A stretch of DNA of 64,000 nucleotides, from positions 31,945 through 95,944 of the forward strand of contig DASZSW010000031.1 in the NCBI GenBank assembly GCA_035548515.1. The letters are read 5' to 3'. Shown piece after piece: positions 61,202 to 64,000 of this stretch. Every line of letters starts with the position of its first letter. The stretch's first letter is position 1. The stretch is from DASZQY01 sp035548515. Lineage in GTDB: Bacteria > Pseudomonadota > Alphaproteobacteria > Rhizobiales > Kaistiaceae. A program made the position numbers and the translations under genes. Under the pieces are notes generated by a model that was not told the origin of the DNA, ran no database searches, and was given only the letters and a program-made list of their open reading frames with translations.

Positions 61202-62086
61202 ATGGCGCGCGCGCGAACCGACGACCGCAGCGAACTCGACCTGGTCGCGATGCTCTGTCTCGCGCCGTCCCTGCTCTATGTCCTGGTGATGTTCGTCTAT
61301 CCGTTCATGTACGGAATCTACGCCAGCCTGCAGCCGCCTAAAGGTCCGGCGTGGAGCCTCAAGAACTACGTCTCGTTCTTCACGGATGCCTACCAGTACA
61401 AAACCATTGCGACGACCTTCGAGCTTGCGCTGCCCAACAGCATCGCGGTCGTGCTGTTCGCGTTGTTCTTCGCCTACAACATGCGGCGCGGCGTCTGGGC
61501 CGAGCGCACTATCACCACGATCCTGGTGCTGCCGATCTCGCTCGGCGTGATCTTCCTGTCCGAGGGCATTCTCGGCTTCTACGGCACCAATGGCTGGCTC
61601 AACCAGATGCTGCTCGGCGCGGGCCTGATCCAGGAGCCGCTCGAGCTCACGCACAATTTCATCGGCGTGATCCTCTCGCTGTTCATGCAGAACTTCCCGT
61701 TCTGCTTCCTGATGCTGCTCGGCTACATTTCCGGCATCGACCCGAGCCTCGAAAGCTCGGCCCGCATGCTCGGCGCGGGCCCGTGGACGATTTTCCGCCG
61801 CGTAATGCTGCCGCTGATCGCGCCCGGCCTGGTGATCGCCTTCGCGCTGGTGTTCGTCATGAGCTTCGCGGTATTTCCGTCCGCGGTGATGGTCGGCCAA
61901 CCTGCCGGCTCGACGCGCACCATCTCGATCGCCGCCTATCAGCAGGCCTTCGAGCAGTACGACATGTCTTATGCATCGGCGATCGCCGTCATCATGGGCT
62001 TGTGCCAGCTGGCCGCACTGATCGTCATCGTCCTGGTGCGGCGGCGCATGACCGTGGTCACGACCATGGGCGTCGGGAAACGGTGA
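61202..62086 (+). CDS. ABC transporter permease (PotB-like)
   Basis: A 294-residue inner-membrane permease with six membrane segments. The EAA loop reads SARMLGAGPWTIFRRVMLPLI. The ATG at 61202 follows the ATPase stop by 4 bases and gives a short polar N terminus before the first segment (LCLAPSLLYVLVMFVYPF); an open frame from 61142 lies within the ATPase gene and is not used. It pairs with the next permease. Confidence 0.92.
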   Translation: MARARTDDRSELDLVAMLCLAPSLLYVLVMFVYPFMYGIYASLQPPKGPAWSLKNYVSFFTDAYQYKTIATTFELALPNSIAVVLFALFFAYNMRRGVWAERTITTILVLPISLGVIFLSEGILGFYGTNGWLNQMLLGAGLIQEPLELTHNFIGVILSLFMQNFPFCFLMLLGYISGIDPSLESSARMLGAGPWTIFRRVMLPLIAPGLVIAFALVFVMSFAVFPSAVMVGQPAGSTRTISIAAYQQAFEQYDMSYASAIAVIMGLCQLAALIVIVLVRRRMTVVTTMGVGKR

Positions 62087-62090
62087 TGCC

Positions 62091-62915
62091 ATGACGCGCG
62101 GCCGCACCTGGCAGTTGATCGTCTATGTTTTCCTGCTCGGGTTCATTCTGAACCTGGCCGGCATCGTCAGCCACGTTGTGGTGAGCGCGTTCGCCAAGCG
62201 CTGGTTTGGCAAGCCGTTGCCGCCGGCCTTCACGACCGACTGGTTCACCTATGCGTGGACCAATTTCGAGCTCGACCACGTCCTGCTGATCACGCTGTTC
62301 ATCGCGCTGGCGGTGGTTTTCATCGCGCTGGTGATCGGATTTCCGGCCGCCTACATCCTGGCGCGGCGGAATTTTCGGGCCAAGCCTGTGCTCCTGCTGC
62401 TGTATTTTCTGCCGCTGCTGATTCCGCAGATGACTTACGGCATCCCCCTCGCAACCACGCTCTACAAATTCGGGGTTGGCGGCACGATCCCCGGCGTGAT
62501 CCTCGCCGTGCTGGTGCCGATGGTGCCACTCGCAATCTTCGTCCTCCTGCCGTTTTTCGAGCAGATCAGCCTCAACCTCGAGTGGAGCGCCTCAATGCTC
62601 GGCGCGACGCGGCTGCAGATCTTTCGCCGCGTCCTGCTGCCGCTGATGGTGCCCGGCATACTGACAGCGGGGTTGCTGGTGCTGGTGAACACCATCTCGA
62701 ACTTCGAGCTGGCGTTCCTGATGGCAGGCGGCGGCTCGCAGACACTCGTCGTCGCGCTTTATTACAACGTATTCGCCGGTGGCGTTCGCCCGGTCTACTC
62801 GATCGACGCGATGGCCGTCATCTACATGGTGATGGTGATGTCGGTCCTGCTGATCGCGCTGCGCTTCGTTCGGCCGACCCAGATGGTGTTCCGCCTCGAC
62901 CAGCCGAGGCGCTAG
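62091..62915 (+). CDS. ABC transporter permease (PotC-like)
   Basis: A 274-residue permease with six membrane segments and the EAA loop SASMLGATRLQIFRRVLLPLM. The conserved FPAAYILARRNFRAKPVLLLLYFLP region is typical. It starts 4 bp after the other permease and is the last gene of the five-gene block of importer and dehydratase genes on this strand. A terminator-like hairpin follows. Confidence 0.92.
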   Translation: MTRGRTWQLIVYVFLLGFILNLAGIVSHVVVSAFAKRWFGKPLPPAFTTDWFTYAWTNFELDHVLLITLFIALAVVFIALVIGFPAAYILARRNFRAKPVLLLLYFLPLLIPQMTYGIPLATTLYKFGVGGTIPGVILAVLVPMVPLAIFVLLPFFEQISLNLEWSASMLGATRLQIFRRVLLPLMVPGILTAGLLVLVNTISNFELAFLMAGGGSQTLVVALYYNVFAGGVRPVYSIDAMAVIYMVMVMSVLLIALRFVRPTQMVFRLDQPRR

Positions 62916-62936
62916 TCGGTGCCGGATGCGGCCAAT

Positions 62937-62958
62937 GCCGGCGCTAACTAACGCCGGC
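62937..62958. terminator. Bidirectional hairpin between permease and Ldh-family genes
   Basis: GCCGGCG and CGCCGGC pair over 7 bp around an 8-base loop that contains the stop codon of the Ldh-family gene. It lies between two convergent genes and could end transcription from both sides, though no U tract is present. Confidence 0.45.
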
Positions 62959-63964
62959 CCGAGGCCGCGGCCTCCTTCCCACCTTTGGCCACCGCGACGA
63001 GCTTCTCATAGACCCCCTCCGGCACCTCGATGGTGCCGCGCGCCAGGGTCTTGCGGCGCGTTTCCGCGGAACGGTCGAACGGCATCCGCACCGGTTTCGC
63101 CGGGTCAACCGGCCTCGCGCTACGGACCGCCTGGGCATAGTCCGACACGTTCTTCTTGAAGACGGCGAGGTCCATGAACATCGTCGGACTCATGCAGAGG
63201 ATGATGAAGCCGCAGCCCGCGAGCGGCGGCGGGAACGGCAACGTGTTGCACATCATGCCGAGCATCTGCACGCACATCGCCAGCCCGGAGCCTTTGGCGC
63301 CGCCCCAAACCGTGTAGGCGCCGCGCCCTGCGGCTGCCGCGTCGCGCGTCGGGTTGCCATGCTCGTCGTAGGCCGCACCCTCGCGCAGCGGCGTGCCGGT
63401 GCGCAGCGCGAGCGCAACCTCGCCTGCCATAATGCCCGCGGTGCCGATGTCCCAGATGATCGGATCGCCGTTGCTGGGAAACCCGAACGCGATCGGATTG
63501 GTGCCGAAGCGACCCTCGGTGCTGCCGTAAGGCGCGACACGAGGATAGGCATTGCCGACCGCCATCGAGACGAGGTCCTCGCGCGCCGCCATTTCGAGAT
63601 AATGGGAGAACATGCCGGTGTACCAGGTGTCGTTGGCGCCGGCGATGCCGATGCCGTTCTTCTTGGCGCGCTCGATGGCGAGCTCGGTCGCGCGATGCGC
63701 GACGAGATAGCCGGCCTGGTCGCCTCCCTCGATGAAAGCCGACACCGGCGTCTCGCGCGTCACCTTGATCGGCACCCGCCGGTCCGGCCGGCCCTGAATG
63801 CGCTCGACGATGGAAAGCGCGCGTGGCAAGCCTCCGAACTGCACGCCGCGCAGTTCGCAATCGATCAGGTGGTCGGCGATGATCTCGGCCTCCCGTTTCG
63901 TGTGCTTGAGCGCCATCATCACGCTCTCGACCAGCGAGCGTGCCTCCTCGATTTTCAAGTCCAT
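62948..63964 (-). CDS. Ldh family oxidoreductase (malate/L-lactate/ureidoglycolate dehydrogenase-like)
   Basis: A 338-residue NAD(P)-dependent enzyme of family PF02615. Conserved parts are HLIDCELRGVQFGGLPRALSIVERI near the N terminus, GIGIAGANDTWYTGMFSHYLEMAAR, and APYGSTEGRFGTNPIAFGFP. Members reduce 2-keto acids, for example YiaK with diketogulonate and DpkA with cyclic imines. Convergent with the sugar-acid operon, it could act on the same pathway. The substrate is not predicted. Confidence 0.88.
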   Translation of the reverse strand: MDLKIEEARSLVESVMMALKHTKREAEIIADHLIDCELRGVQFGGLPRALSIVERIQGRPDRRVPIKVTRETPVSAFIEGGDQAGYLVAHRATELAIERAKKNGIGIAGANDTWYTGMFSHYLEMAAREDLVSMAVGNAYPRVAPYGSTEGRFGTNPIAFGFPSNGDPIIWDIGTAGIMAGEVALALRTGTPLREGAAYDEHGNPTRDAAAAGRGAYTVWGGAKGSGLAMCVQMLGMMCNTLPFPPPLAGCGFIILCMSPTMFMDLAVFKKNVSDYAQAVRSARPVDPAKPVRMPFDRSAETRRKTLARGTIEVPEGVYEKLVAVAKGGKEAAASGRR

Positions 63965-64000
63965 GAATGTCTCCGCAAGCCGGTGTCAGCCGGCATAAGG

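Overview
The window is 64 kb of uniformly GC-rich DNA from an alphaproteobacterium, most probably a Hyphomicrobiales (Rhizobiales) member. The signs are a Shemin-type 5-aminolevulinate synthase, the chromosomal block murA - DUF2948 - hisD - infA - maf - yacG, rhizobial agl-type sugar ABC genes, an NtrC/sigma-54-type urea transporter operon, and several families of GC-rich palindromic intergenic repeats. I cannot name the genus. No phage, IS element or CRISPR array is visible, and almost every gene looks intact.

Layout. 1-6.3 kb: an aglEFGK-like alpha-glucoside ABC operon on the minus strand (ATPase cut by the window edge), divergent from a LacI regulator and a 2-dehydro-3-deoxygalactonokinase, with two LacI-type operators between them. 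6.3-12.6 kb: a VOC protein, then the complete urea importer urtABCDE (minus strand) behind a clear sigma-54 promoter. 12.8-20.9 kb: a large periplasmic alpha-2-macroglobulin and its usual partner PBP1C. 21-27.3 kb: gnd, a hemerythrin-like protein, a VOC protein, glpK-glpD and a DUF2721 protein. 27.4-30 kb: rmlA-rmlB-rmlC (no rmlD) and tRNA-Phe. 30-36.2 kb: a hydrolase, yacG, maf, infA, hisD, DUF2948, an aminoglycoside-phosphotransferase-type kinase, murA and a 48-residue basic protein. 36.3-44.7 kb: tRNA-Thr, ugd, a FecR-domain protein, a 1156-residue Asn/Gly repeat protein with a YadA-like C terminus, a protein with two copies of an unassigned domain, and a UDP-glucuronate 4-epimerase. 44.8-55.4 kb: mltB-type transglycosylase, hemA, an AbrB-family protein, DUF1697, an aminotransferase, mscL, a two-subunit sodium/solute symporter, proline iminopeptidase, DUF952 and pyrD. 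55.4-64 kb: a GntR/FCD-controlled sugar-acid cluster with an L-arabinonate-type dehydratase, an RraA-like protein, a four-gene ABC importer and an Ldh-family dehydrogenase.

How the genes fit together. Much of the window concerns the envelope and surface: sugar nucleotides (dTDP-rhamnose pathway, UDP-GlcA and UDP-GalA), murein enzymes (MurA, PBP1C, MltB) and a probable surface adhesin. The rest is mainly nutrient capture: sugars, urea, glycerol and sugar acids, each importer sitting beside its regulator or catabolic enzymes.

Most interesting region: 37.7-43.7 kb. A FecR-domain envelope protein, a giant two-register solenoid protein with a probable outer-membrane anchor, and a membrane-anchored duplicated-domain protein form a compact unit between two UDP-sugar genes. 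I propose it as an uncharacterised surface-adhesin system. Also notable are GC-rich repeats that supply the coding ends of pbpC and glpK, a YacG lacking one expected zinc ligand, and an RraA-like protein that may be the missing aldolase of the sugar-acid pathway.
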